Assembly: GCA_964344765.1 (NCBI GenBank)
Contig: CAYFOM010000011.1
Span: forward strand, 47,561-111,560
Length of the DNA: 64,000 nucleotides
Direction of reading: 5' to 3'
Origin: JACNIZ01 sp964344765
GTDB lineage: Bacteria > Planctomycetota > UBA1135
In this document: positions 1 to 8,729 of the stretch, one piece after another
Layout of the letters: every line of letters begins with the position of its first letter
How positions within the stretch are numbered: position 1 is the first letter of the stretch
Notes under the pieces: generated by a model
The model's input: only the letters and a program-made list of their open reading frames with translations
Database searches by the model: none
What the model was told of the DNA's origin: nothing
Made by a program: the position numbers and the translations under genes

Positions 1-120
1 TTGCTGCCCAAGGGCCGCGAGATCTCTAAGTTGACCGTGCAAAGCCAGGAAAGCGAACAGCTCTCCGAACTTAAAGAAGTCAAGACGGTGCCGAGTTTGC
101 CGGCCGACAGCGACGATTAA
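1..120 (+). CDS. C-terminal end of an unidentified protein (partial)
   Basis: An open frame runs from the first base of the window to a TAA at 118-120 and encodes 39 residues. The tail is acidic and Ser/Glu/Lys-rich, ending in Asp-Ser-Asp-Asp, with no recognisable motif. The rest of the gene lies upstream of the window. It converges with the minus-strand gene that ends at 129, only 8 bases away, which fits a real stop codon here. No function can be assigned. Confidence 0.45.
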   Translation: MLPKGREISKLTVQSQESEQLSELKEVKTVPSLPADSDD

Positions 121-128
121 AAATCGCT

Positions 129-1202
129 TTATTCGGCTTCCTTGACACCCAAATCAACTTTGCGCGATTTCTTGACCTTTGGCGGCTTGGGGATCTTGGC
201 CCAATAATCACGGAAGGACTGCTGCAGATCGCCGTCGAAGTTGGCCAGCGCAAGCTTTGCCGCAGTATCGGCGGGAAGCTTGTAATTGCCCCCTAACTCC
301 GGATATTCGTCGTAGCACTTTTGCATCGCAAGCGCGAAGTGATGAAAGAACTTGGGCTGCGATTCCAACGCAAAAACTGCAAACCCATAACTTAGGTGAG
401 CAAGGTCGTCTTGATAGGGATTGGCCGCATAGCTCCAAAGATCTTCTAAGCCGTGCTTGTTGACCATGTTTTGCGTCGACGCCCCGCGCCAGCCACTGTG
501 CGATGCACGCAGTACAAAGCCGTCACGATACCAATTGGCCCAGATCTCTCCGTAAGTCATCTCCTCCATCGCACAGGCGACGCCTTCGGTCAGCCAAAGC
601 GGCAAGTAGCTGTAACGCCGATGCATTTCCAAGTGAGCAATGCTGTGCGCAGTGGAACGATCTAAACGCGATTCAACTTGCACTTTGACGTCGTTGAAAT
701 TGACGGTGAGCTTGGCTGGGTACAAGGTAAAACCAGTGCCACTGCGTGACCTCTTCAAGTAGTCCTGCAAGTAGTCCGGAGCTACGGCAAGGATCTCGTC
801 GACCAACGCGTGGTAGGCCGCTTCTTTTTGAATGAGCACCACATCAAAGGGATGGTCTTCGCGCACCCAACGGGTAATGTTCGGCTCGACGTAATCCCCT
901 AGCGCCCAGGAGAATGTCGCCAAAATTTCCTCGCAGGCTTTGACCGCTTTTTTGGGCTCGCGACTGCTCTTGAAATCGCTATGCAAGCGAAAGCGATCCA
1001 TTTTGCCGTTATATGTCTTGACCTTGTTTTTTTTATTCGCCAAGAAGCGATTCAAAGCCTCGCGTACTAAACGCGCCTCCTTGACCTGCGGGTGCTCCTG
1101 ATTCATCACCACAGGCTCGGCCTTCGGTGTGGCGGTACTGGGCGGCGGCGGCGCAACCCCTTGCATACAAAAAAGCAATGTGGCGGTCAGCATGGCGGAC
1201 AT
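129..1202 (-). CDS. Secreted peptidase-MA-like protein with degenerate HxxxH site
   Basis: This 357-residue protein has a short hydrophobic N-terminus (about residues 3-17) that may act as a signal peptide, followed by a Pro-rich linker. The core resembles gluzincin or peptidase-MA-like domains. His186-Ser-Ile-Ala-His190 is followed by a Leu-Trp-Leu-Thr-Glu206-Gly-Val-Ala segment, which looks like the conserved third-ligand region (WL.EG.A) of that family. Both metal-binding His and the Glu ligand are present, but the general-base Glu expected after the first His is Ser. The protein may therefore bind metal without proteolysis. It lies downstream of the vWA/sigma operon but seems to have its own promoter. 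No closer family could be named. Confidence 0.6.
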   Translation of the reverse strand: MSAMLTATLLFCMQGVAPPPPSTATPKAEPVVMNQEHPQVKEARLVREALNRFLANKKNKVKTYNGKMDRFRLHSDFKSSREPKKAVKACEEILATFSWALGDYVEPNITRWVREDHPFDVVLIQKEAAYHALVDEILAVAPDYLQDYLKRSRSGTGFTLYPAKLTVNFNDVKVQVESRLDRSTAHSIAHLEMHRRYSYLPLWLTEGVACAMEEMTYGEIWANWYRDGFVLRASHSGWRGASTQNMVNKHGLEDLWSYAANPYQDDLAHLSYGFAVFALESQPKFFHHFALAMQKCYDEYPELGGNYKLPADTAAKLALANFDGDLQQSFRDYWAKIPKPPKVKKSRKVDLGVKEAE

Positions 1203-1216
1203 GGCGAGGTTTTATA
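1203..1216 (-). promoter_or_regulatory. Candidate -10 box close to start (near-leaderless promoter)
   Basis: Read on the minus strand, TATAAA (complement of 1211-1216) lies 8 nt before the ATG at 1202, with no Shine-Dalgarno sequence between them. A transcript starting 6-8 nt after such a box would begin at or next to the start codon. No convincing -35 was found. Confidence 0.35.
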
Positions 1217-1222
1217 CGGGAA

Positions 1223-1252
1223 ACCGCCCTCAGTAACTTTACCAAGGGCGGT
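1223..1252 (-). terminator. Hairpin downstream of the vWA gene
   Basis: ACCGCCCT (1223-1230) and AGGGCGGT (1245-1252) form a perfect 8-bp inverted repeat 20 bases past the stop of the vWA gene. On the minus strand it is followed by only a short T run, so efficiency as an intrinsic terminator is uncertain. Confidence 0.35.
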
Positions 1253-1272
1253 CGTGAACAGATTGTAACCGC

Positions 1273-4200
1273 TTAGTTGCGACCGTCCAAATGCTGGCGG
1301 ATGCGCTCTTCCAGCTCGGCATTCTGCGCTTGCAGCTCAGCCATCAGCTTTTCAGTTTCCTGATTGCGTTGCTCCAAATGATGCAACTCCTGGTGCAGTA
1401 AGGTCAAGCGGCGAGACTGCTCGATCAGCTGCCAGAGCTCATCGCTAGGCGGTTGGAATTGAACCAAACGACGGGTTTCGGTGATCAAAGTGCTCAATTC
1501 GCGCACTTTTTCATCGCCGGCCAACTCCCCAGCCAAACGCTGGGCCGCAGCTTGCAGCACCAAGTAGCTATCACCGCGTACGTGATAGCTACGACGCATG
1601 AACTCGGCGTATTGCGCGGTGACCGCCGCCAAGCGGAACTGCGGAGCGGTTTTCTGCCAATCGCTTTGAACCTGAGCCAGATCAATGGCAAACGGTTGCT
1701 CGACGGCAGCAATCACACCAGTGTCGGGCGAAGGCTCGGCACCATCCGGCTTCCAGCGCAAGCGCACCGTCGCCAAGCTTCCCTCAGAGCCGGCGTCGAC
1801 GGGATCCTTCAACTGAACTTCGTACAGCGCAATGATTTCGTGACCGGCACCGACTTCACCGGCATCGACACGATCATCGCGGAACTGGTGATCCTGCAAC
1901 GAACGGTTCTCGTAACCGATCTGGCGCCAACGCAACACATTTGCCTGATTGAATTCAACCTGAATCTTGACGTCACGCGCAATGGTCTGCATCGTGCCGG
2001 AGAATCGATCGATGAAGACGTGCTTGGCTTCATCAAAGTCATCGACGTAGTGGCAAGAGCCATCGCCCTTGTTCGCCATTTGCTCCAAGAACACATCATT
2101 GTGGTTATTCATGCCCACACCAATGGTGGTCAAGTCAACCTGACGCGCAGTGAAGTCGGCAATGCGATCCAAGATGCGCTGCTGATCGGTTTCACCGGTA
2201 TTGGCAACACCGTCCGACGCCAACACCACACGGTTGGTAGCGCCTTCCTGGTAGTTGCGCGACAGCATCTCGTAGCCCAAGTACAACCCTTCGGCCGCAT
2301 TGGTCGAACCGCCCGGCTCCATCTGACGCAAGGCTTCGCGCAGTTTCCACCGCTCGGCACCCTTGGTTGATTCCATGACGATGTGACCGCTGGAATCAAA
2401 GCTGACAATGCCGACGCGATCATCTTCGCGCAACTGATCGACCAACAATTCCAGCGAACGCTTGACCAGTTCCATGCGGTTGTTCTCGCGCATCGAACCG
2501 GACTTATCGATGACAAACACCAAGTTCAGCGGCTTGCGCTCGACTGCACTGATTTCGCGACCTTTGACGCCAACCTTCAGCAGAATGTTGTCACTGCCTT
2601 CGGTGAACGGCGTCGGCGCGGCTTGCATGTGCACGGCGAAGTCTCCCTCACTCGGCGGCGTCAAGTTGTGGTCGAAGTAGTTCAAGAACTCCTCACTGCG
2701 AATCGCAGCTCGCGGAGGAAGCTTGTTGTCGGCCAAATACTTGCGCGCCAACGGATAGCTGGCGGTATCGACGTCGATGGCAAAGGTGCTGAGGTTGTCC
2801 TGAGCGTTGGCTACGAACGGGTTGTCGCCGTAGTAACGGAAGAACATGTCGCGCGGCGATTCATTGCTTTCGATCGGTCGCAGGTAATCCACCACGCGGG
2901 TGTCGTGGTAAGTGCGTCCATAACCATCGCAGACGATGATGCGCGGTTCGCCGCCACTGCGACGGAAACGCTCGGCATTCTCAAAGTAGTAACCGGTGGG
3001 CTCCTCGAGAGTGGAATCTGGGATTACCAATTCCAATTCTTCACCGAAGGTCGGGACTGGCTTTCCATCGTGATCCAGGTAACCGAGGTCTTTCAGCTCC
3101 TGAAACTCAAGCGCGCGAGTATCAACCACACGACCGAGCTTTTCGGTACCTGCTACATCACCGGCAACATTGCCACTGGCCTCGCCGCGCTTGGCTGCTT
3201 TGGCGTCGTCGCCGGCACCGCGGCCACCGCGATCGCCGTATTTACCACCTATGCCCCCGCCAACTCCGACTGCGTTATTCCACGCTTCGCTGTCGAAAGC
3301 AGCGTCCGTGCTGAAGTTGGGATCGGCCGCAGATTCCAGTGAAGGCTTCTCCTTAACCGGAGGCGGCGGACTCGCTGGCGTAGTTGCACTTCCCGGTGCA
3401 GCTGGAGCAGCCGGTGTCGACGGCGCGCCGGATGCCACCGGAGGCTTCTTCCCCGGAGGAACCGAATCGCCCGGACCCACGTAGGTTCCGCCGGCACTCT
3501 TGGCCTCATCATGCAAAACCATGCCGACGGTGGCCTCTTGTTGTGGCAAGTTAATGGCTTCGAGCAAATCGGCTTGCGTATAGCCCAGCTGCTCAATGGC
3601 CTTGCCATCCACATGAAGAATGGTGGCACCTTTGTCCTGACCCAAATAACCCAATTGGCTTTGCGCTTGCAGCGATTCGACCGCAGCCTTGTAGGCGGCG
3701 CGGTCCAAACCGTTGGAAGCATCGCCGGAATCAGCCGAACCACCGCGGAAACCGCGTGTTTGCAAGCGGGCTAAATCCACTTTGTTCTCAGCCTCTTCGG
3801 CAGGCGATCTGTCAATCCGCATTTCGATCGCATCTTGCTTCTTCGACCTGCTTTCGTTGTTGCTCTTCTCAGCGGAAGGATCCAAATAGCCGAAGCTCTC
3901 CAGCTTGATCATCTCCTTTTCGCTCAACGCCGCAGCAGTATCCGATTGATTCATCTCGACACTGTTCTGGCCTGGACCAAAGAGTAAAACTCCAGCCGAA
4001 ACCAAAGCCACTGCCGCCGCAGCCTTAAGCGCCGGGAAGCGCAAAATGCGGCCAGCAGCCGGTTGCGTTGGATTCGCTCCACTTACCGCAGCCGTATCCA
4101 CCGCAACCGGCTTACTTCCAATTCGATCCGCCGCCGCCGCCCGCAACGCCTCGCGACGCTCGTCGGCCAACTCGCCGTTTTCGGTATCAAAAGCCGAACG

Positions 4201-4407
4201 ATGAAGCAGACTCAAGGTCTCCTTTAACTGCTCCAGGCGCGCGGCCAAACCGGCATCCTGTTGCAATGCTTGTTCGACCGCAGCACGCTCTTCGGCGCCC
4301 AACTCATCGAACAAGTAAAAGCTCAATAGCTCTTCGGTAGTACGAGGTTCGCGCCCCTCGTTGGCGTGCTCGTCCATCGAGCCGTTGTTTTCCGCGTAAT
4401 CACTCAT
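1273..4407 (-). CDS. Membrane-anchored vWA/DUF3520 protein with anti-sigma-like N-terminus
   Basis: This protein has 1044 residues. Residues about 23-70 resemble the helical N-terminus of membrane anti-sigma factors, without the zinc-binding His/Cys set. One membrane segment follows at about 124-146, then a long low-complexity Pro/Gly/Ala region (about 300-420). A conserved vWA-preceding domain spans about 525-600 and the vWA domain about 627-800. The MIDAS is intact: Asp634-Lys-Ser636-Gly-Ser638, Thr702 and Asp732. A DUF3520-like region and a coiled-coil tail (about 985-1040) end the protein. It resembles the YfbK family. The ECF sigma factor gene lies 18 bases upstream on the same strand, so this protein probably doubles as its anti-sigma factor. 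Several Leu-Gly-Tyr-Leu-type motifs recur (about 172, 252, 274 and 441). Confidence 0.85.
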   Translation of the reverse strand: MSDYAENNGSMDEHANEGREPRTTEELLSFYLFDELGAEERAAVEQALQQDAGLAARLEQLKETLSLLHRSAFDTENGELADERREALRAAAADRIGSKPVAVDTAAVSGANPTQPAAGRILRFPALKAAAAVALVSAGVLLFGPGQNSVEMNQSDTAAALSEKEMIKLESFGYLDPSAEKSNNESRSKKQDAIEMRIDRSPAEEAENKVDLARLQTRGFRGGSADSGDASNGLDRAAYKAAVESLQAQSQLGYLGQDKGATILHVDGKAIEQLGYTQADLLEAINLPQQEATVGMVLHDEAKSAGGTYVGPGDSVPPGKKPPVASGAPSTPAAPAAPGSATTPASPPPPVKEKPSLESAADPNFSTDAAFDSEAWNNAVGVGGGIGGKYGDRGGRGAGDDAKAAKRGEASGNVAGDVAGTEKLGRVVDTRALEFQELKDLGYLDHDGKPVPTFGEELELVIPDSTLEEPTGYYFENAERFRRSGGEPRIIVCDGYGRTYHDTRVVDYLRPIESNESPRDMFFRYYGDNPFVANAQDNLSTFAIDVDTASYPLARKYLADNKLPPRAAIRSEEFLNYFDHNLTPPSEGDFAVHMQAAPTPFTEGSDNILLKVGVKGREISAVERKPLNLVFVIDKSGSMRENNRMELVKRSLELLVDQLREDDRVGIVSFDSSGHIVMESTKGAERWKLREALRQMEPGGSTNAAEGLYLGYEMLSRNYQEGATNRVVLASDGVANTGETDQQRILDRIADFTARQVDLTTIGVGMNNHNDVFLEQMANKGDGSCHYVDDFDEAKHVFIDRFSGTMQTIARDVKIQVEFNQANVLRWRQIGYENRSLQDHQFRDDRVDAGEVGAGHEIIALYEVQLKDPVDAGSEGSLATVRLRWKPDGAEPSPDTGVIAAVEQPFAIDLAQVQSDWQKTAPQFRLAAVTAQYAEFMRRSYHVRGDSYLVLQAAAQRLAGELAGDEKVRELSTLITETRRLVQFQPPSDELWQLIEQSRRLTLLHQELHHLEQRNQETEKLMAELQAQNAELEERIRQHLDGRN

Positions 4408-4425
4408 GTTATTTCCCCTGGAACC

Positions 4426-4980
4426 CTAAATGGCCTCGGCCGCCCGCAGCCGATCGGTGAGATGGTTCATCGCCTGGTGCACCAACCAGCCAACCGTGCC
4501 GGTTTTGACGCCCAGCACCTCGGCGATTTGGTTGTAGCTCAAGCCTTGGTCGACCTTGAGGCGCAAAGCCTCGCGTTCGCGCTCCGGCAGGTTGTGCAAC
4601 TCGCGCCGCAAAATGGCGCAGGTCTCCTGCTGCTCGCTGTGGCCGTCGGGAGGCAATGGTGGTTCAGGCACCCCGGCGCGCTCACGTCGCTTCATTTCTC
4701 GTGTTTCCATCTTGCTGTTGTCATAGGCAAGGTTGCGGCAGACACGGTAAAGCCAAGGTCCCAGCACTCCGTCGCTGCCGATGTCCGGCGTGCTGCGGAT
4801 GAGCCGAATGAAGGTCTCCTGGACCAGGTCCTCCGCTGCCCCGCGATCACGCACAAAACCGCGCGCAAAACGGATCAGCGGCCCCTGGTACCGCTCGACG
4901 ATTAAGTCGAAGGCGTTGCTGTCTCCCTTAAGGAAAGCGTCAAGCAATAGGCCATCTTTGGATTCCTGCATTGAACTCAC
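4426..4980 (-). CDS. ECF-type RNA polymerase sigma factor
   Basis: This 184-residue protein has sigma-70 region 2 at about residues 22-95 (including an A-AEDLVQETF-type helix and a GPWLYRVCRN-LA segment) and region 4 at about 125-178 (LPEREREAL, then a Gly-Leu-Ser-Tyr helix-turn-helix). The length is typical of the ECF group. The first codon is GTG; an ATG three codons in (4971) is an equally good start. It is followed by the large vWA protein whose N-terminus looks like an anti-sigma domain, so the pair is probably a regulatory module. The target promoters are not evident from the window. Confidence 0.92.
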   Translation of the reverse strand: MSSMQESKDGLLLDAFLKGDSNAFDLIVERYQGPLIRFARGFVRDRGAAEDLVQETFIRLIRSTPDIGSDGVLGPWLYRVCRNLAYDNSKMETREMKRRERAGVPEPPLPPDGHSEQQETCAILRRELHNLPEREREALRLKVDQGLSYNQIAEVLGVKTGTVGWLVHQAMNHLTDRLRAAEAI

Positions 4981-5081
4981 GTGTAGGGAACGACGGCCGC
5001 CTCCGGCCTTTGGGGAAATTTCGCCGCCGAAGCCTACCTGTTCCGAATGGACACAAGTTCGGCTGTCGGCCGCACCCTAGT

Positions 5082-6362
5082 TCAACTCTGCGAACCAGGG
5101 TGCGGTTCAAAACCGTGGCGAGTGAAGACTTCATCACGGTAATCGAGAATCTGGCGGACGTAGGCGCGTTTTTCGGTGTAGCTGCCGGGGAAGAAGCTGC
5201 GCTTAAAGCCGTAAACCAGCAGATGGCGCAAGACTCCGGCGTCGATTTTGAACGCATCGACGGCTTTGGCGTACTCTTCGGTGATCGTGGTTCGCGACAC
5301 CAAAGTATTGTCCGTACATAGAGTTACCGAGATCCGCTCATTCAGCATTTTGCCGAATGGATGGCTTTTTAAACTCTTCAACACCGGCAAAGTCTGCAAA
5401 TTCGAAGTCAAGCACACCTCCAGCGTGATGCGGCGCTCGGCGACGTAGCGCACCAGCTTTTCGACGTACCCCTTCTTATCGGTGACGCGGCTGTCGGCCA
5501 GCTTGTTGGCGTGAAAAATCCACGTGCCATGGCCGACGCGATCCGCTCGACAATCGGTGATCGCCTGGAAAATGGATTCCGGCCCATAATCCTCGCCGGC
5601 ATGCACGGTTTTGCCGAGGAAGGCTTCGTGCGCCATTTCGTAGGCGCGTTTATGCGCACTAGCTGGGTTGCCCTTTTCCGGACCGGCCAGGTCCAAACCC
5701 ACAATCGGCAATCCCAACTCGTCGCGCGCTTTGATTGCGGTACGCACCAAGGTTTCCGACGCGATGCCAAAGACCTGCTCGCGCGGCAGGTCGGCCAATG
5801 AGGTGAGCAGCTCTCGATAAGAAGGCGAAAAGCCCTCTGCGAAAAAGCGCATGGCGCAAACCAAAATGCCGGCGCGGAAGGGCGGTTCTTTGCCGTTTCG
5901 CACCACCGCGCGACTATTAAATTCTTTTTCGGCTTTGGCGATGCCGGCGGCGACCGCTTTCAGCACCTCCATGATGGAGAAGTCGTCGGTGGTGTGCAGC
6001 TGCGGCGCAAAGCGAATTTCGATATAGCGCACGCCGTCGGCCTGGCAGTCTTTACACAGCTCGTAGGTCACGCGCTGCAAAGCCTCGCGATCGCGCATCA
6101 CCGCCGTGGTGTAGGCAAAGCCGTGCAAATAGTCAGGCAGATCCTTGTAGGTCTCCTTGAATACCTTTTTATAGAGCCCGGCACGACTGTACGCCGGCAG
6201 CTTGACCTTGCGGTCCTTGGCCAATTCAATCAAAGTCTCGGGGCGCAGCGAGCCGTCGAGGTGCAAATGGAGGTCGGTCTTGGGCAGCTCGCGCAGCAGC
6301 TCCAGACTCATCTGGCCCGGTTGGGGAGTCGAGTTCATGTCTCCCAAGTTTGAGCCGCGCAT
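5082..6362 (-). CDS. Adenosine deaminase family protein
   Basis: This 426-residue amidohydrolase carries the adenosine/AMP deaminase signature. It has His32-x-His34 in a KTDLHLHLDGSLRPETL-like start, a His254-Ala-Gly-Glu257 motif (zinc ligand and catalytic Glu), His278 in a VGHGT motif, and Asp351 in a CTDN motif. These would hydrolyse adenosine to inosine with one zinc ion in the cytoplasm. It is longer than common bacterial adenosine deaminases, so a substrate other than adenosine is possible. The start is uncertain: ATG at 6338 (nine codons in) would remove the overlap with the divergent HAD gene. Confidence 0.88.
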   Translation of the reverse strand: MRGSNLGDMNSTPQPGQMSLELLRELPKTDLHLHLDGSLRPETLIELAKDRKVKLPAYSRAGLYKKVFKETYKDLPDYLHGFAYTTAVMRDREALQRVTYELCKDCQADGVRYIEIRFAPQLHTTDDFSIMEVLKAVAAGIAKAEKEFNSRAVVRNGKEPPFRAGILVCAMRFFAEGFSPSYRELLTSLADLPREQVFGIASETLVRTAIKARDELGLPIVGLDLAGPEKGNPASAHKRAYEMAHEAFLGKTVHAGEDYGPESIFQAITDCRADRVGHGTWIFHANKLADSRVTDKKGYVEKLVRYVAERRITLEVCLTSNLQTLPVLKSLKSHPFGKMLNERISVTLCTDNTLVSRTTITEEYAKAVDAFKIDAGVLRHLLVYGFKRSFFPGSYTEKRAYVRQILDYRDEVFTRHGFEPHPGSQS

Positions 6363-6376
6363 TTATTCTTTCAAGG

Positions 6377-7363
6377 GTGAGTTTCGCAGAAGACGTTGAT
6401 TCGCTACACCACCCGTGGCTGCTGCCGTTTGAAGTGGTGGATCTCGCCCCCCACCTCGACCAGCCCAAATGGGGCGTGGTCATGGAAGACGGCAATGTTT
6501 TGCACCCGACCCAGCGCTGGGAATACGCGGTGGTCGCGCGCGTCAACGGCGGCGAGCATGTGCTCTGTGCCGACGTGGATTTGAAGGATTCGGCGGCGGA
6601 ATTTTTGCGCAGCCAACCCGAGGCTCGCGCCGCTTGGTTGCTGCGCGTGGAGCGGCCCAGTGGTGCCGTCGACGTTTTTCGCGGGCCGGAAGCCATTGCT
6701 CCGCGGCCGGTGCGCGATCGCGATGTTGCGTTGTTGATGGATTACGGCCGCGTGCTTTGTCACTTTGATTACCGCTGGTATTCGCAATGCCATATGGCGG
6801 TTTTCGGCCAAGAGCCGGACCCGATGGGCGTGGTTGAGTTAGAAAACTTGCGTCCGGCTTTTGAAGCCGGCGACTTGGACGAAGATCAATTTTTCGAGGC
6901 TGCGCGCAAGCACCTGCAGCTAATTCCGGCCGACCGCAAGTTGTTTGAATCGGCTTGGGGAAGCATTTTGCGTTTGCACGACGACATGGTCGCGCTGACG
7001 CGCCGTGCGGTGGCGCAGGACAATTGGGAGATGGCGATTGTTTCGAATATTGATCCGATCATCGTGCGCGCGTCGCGTCAGCGTTATGGCATTGCCGATT
7101 TGTTTCAGGGCGGCGTGTTTTCGCATGCCGAAAGCGTGCGCCCGAAGCACGAAGATGGCTCCATGTGGCGCTTGGCCGAACGCGGTTGCGCGTTGCGCTT
7201 AGGCAATGAACCTTCGCTTGCCGTCGCCACCGACGACATGCCGGTCAACCTAGTCAGCGCCGAACAAGAACCGGCCGTCGATCAGACCATCGTGTTCCGC
7301 AACCCATACCAATGGTGGTACGAGTTGGGAGCGGCGGGTGCGTACTTGCCGCGCTTGCGCTAG
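6377..7363 (+). CDS. HAD-superfamily hydrolase with extra N-terminal domain
   Basis: The C-terminal two thirds form a HAD fold. Motif I is Asp122-Tyr-Gly-Arg-Val, with Gly in place of the second Asp as in the YihX and epoxide-hydrolase N-domain subgroup. Motif II is in AIVSN, the motif III Lys is in RPKHEDG, and motif IV is in ATDDMP. The first 110 residues are a separate region that I do not recognise. I used the GTG at 6377 (328 residues) because the ATG at 6350 would overlap the divergent adenosine deaminase start. Likely a small-phosphoester phosphatase; the substrate is unknown. Confidence 0.72.
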   Translation: MSFAEDVDSLHHPWLLPFEVVDLAPHLDQPKWGVVMEDGNVLHPTQRWEYAVVARVNGGEHVLCADVDLKDSAAEFLRSQPEARAAWLLRVERPSGAVDVFRGPEAIAPRPVRDRDVALLMDYGRVLCHFDYRWYSQCHMAVFGQEPDPMGVVELENLRPAFEAGDLDEDQFFEAARKHLQLIPADRKLFESAWGSILRLHDDMVALTRRAVAQDNWEMAIVSNIDPIIVRASRQRYGIADLFQGGVFSHAESVRPKHEDGSMWRLAERGCALRLGNEPSLAVATDDMPVNLVSAEQEPAVDQTIVFRNPYQWWYELGAAGAYLPRLR

Positions 7364-7394
7364 CCCACCCACCTGCTTCGTTGTCGACGGCGAG

Positions 7395-8729
7395 TTAACC
7401 GCCGTACATCATGTTGTGGGCCATGCCCAACAGTTTGCCGCAAACAATCGCGGCTCCGGTGCCGAGCACGTAACCGAAGGTTGCCAATAGCACGCCAACG
7501 GTAGCGAGTGCCGGGTGGAAAGCACTGGCCACGATAGGTGCCGAAGCGGCGCCACCGATGTTCGCTTTGGAGCCAACGGCAACGAAGAAAATCGGTGCTT
7601 TCATCACACGGCGCAGAATCATCAAGAAGGCGACGTGGAAGATCATCCAAATCGCGCCGATGATCAAGATGCCGGTGTTCTCCGGCTTGAAGATCTCGCG
7701 GAAGTCTGCTTTGGCACCAATGGTGGTCACCAGCAAGTACAAGAACACCGAACCCACGGCCGAGGCTCCCTGCCCCTCCAGTTTGCGCAACGGCGTGAAC
7801 GACAAACTCAGGCCGATGATGGTGACGAGGATCACAATCCATGTGAACTCTTTGATGATTTCACTTGCCCATTCGGCGTTCTCGGTGAGCCAACCAGAAA
7901 TTTCGCCGCCGGCCCATGTCGCCAAAACTGCGCCGACGATGGCAATGCCGGAAATGGTCAACAATGCCGATAGATTGGTCGGCTTGGCGATCGACGATTG
8001 GAAATCGGCAACCTTCTCGCGCACCGCTTCCAAGCTGGATCGATCGGCCCCCATTTTGAGGTCCATCTGTTTTTCGCGGCCGGCGAACAACAGCAGGAAG
8101 GCCATCCAAACATTGGCTACGGCAACGTCGACGACCACCATCAAAGGAATGATGGAATCCGATGCGCTGAACTCTTCTTGAATGGCAATGAAGTTTGCGC
8201 CGCCACCGATCCACGAACCGGATAACGCGGCAAGACCGCGCCAAGCTTGATCGGCGACCTCGGCGGAAAATACTTCGAAGCCCATTAAGTTGCCGCCGCC
8301 AACGACCAGTAAATAAGCCAGCGGGCCGCCAACCACGATGGATGCGGTTGCGCCAAGGAATAAAATCAGCGCGTTTTTACCTAAGCTGAAGGTGGCTTTG
8401 AGATCCACCGAAAGCGTCAGCAAAACCAAACTTGCCGGCAGCAGCCAGGACTTGATGAACTTGTACAGTTCAAAGCCGCTATCGCGCGGAATGATGTTGG
8501 TGTTGGACAGTAGCGTCGGCACAAAGTAGGCGAACACCAACAGCGGTAGCACCTTGAAGATTTTGTTGAAGCGCGGGCTGGCGTTCATCGCGAACAGAAT
8601 GCCGAGCACCGACAACAAAATGGCGAGCACCGACATGGGTTCGGTGAACAGGGGATCCTTCGCGACCGGTTCCAACTCTTCTTGGACCGCGGCAGCACCG
8701 GACATCAGCGCGCTGAGCAAGCTAGCCAT
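7395..8729 (-). CDS. DUF819 family integral membrane protein
   Basis: This 444-residue protein has about a dozen hydrophobic segments and the conserved elements of the DUF819 (YjcL-like) family: a Gly-Ser-Trp-Ile-Gly-Gly-Gly-Ala-Asn segment in the middle and a Gly-Ser-Lys-Ala-Asn-Ile-Gly-Gly-Ala segment near the C-terminus. The symmetry of these two Gly-rich motifs suggests an inverted-repeat transporter. Its start overlaps the end of the M20 peptidase gene by 25 bases, so the two are probably translated from one mRNA. A role in moving a product or substrate of that enzyme is an inference. The transported compound is unknown. Confidence 0.85.
   Translation of the reverse strand: MASLLSALMSGAAAVQEELEPVAKDPLFTEPMSVLAILLSVLGILFAMNASPRFNKIFKVLPLLVFAYFVPTLLSNTNIIPRDSGFELYKFIKSWLLPASLVLLTLSVDLKATFSLGKNALILFLGATASIVVGGPLAYLLVVGGGNLMGFEVFSAEVADQAWRGLAALSGSWIGGGANFIAIQEEFSASDSIIPLMVVVDVAVANVWMAFLLLFAGREKQMDLKMGADRSSLEAVREKVADFQSSIAKPTNLSALLTISGIAIVGAVLATWAGGEISGWLTENAEWASEIIKEFTWIVILVTIIGLSLSFTPLRKLEGQGASAVGSVFLYLLVTTIGAKADFREIFKPENTGILIIGAIWMIFHVAFLMILRRVMKAPIFFVAVGSKANIGGAASAPIVASAFHPALATVGVLLATFGYVLGTGAAIVCGKLLGMAHNMMYGG

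Noticed and set aside
1453..3342. Two long plus-strand open frames (305 and 319 codons) inside the vWA gene
   Set aside because: Antisense shadows of the vWA protein, whose domains are clear on the minus strand.
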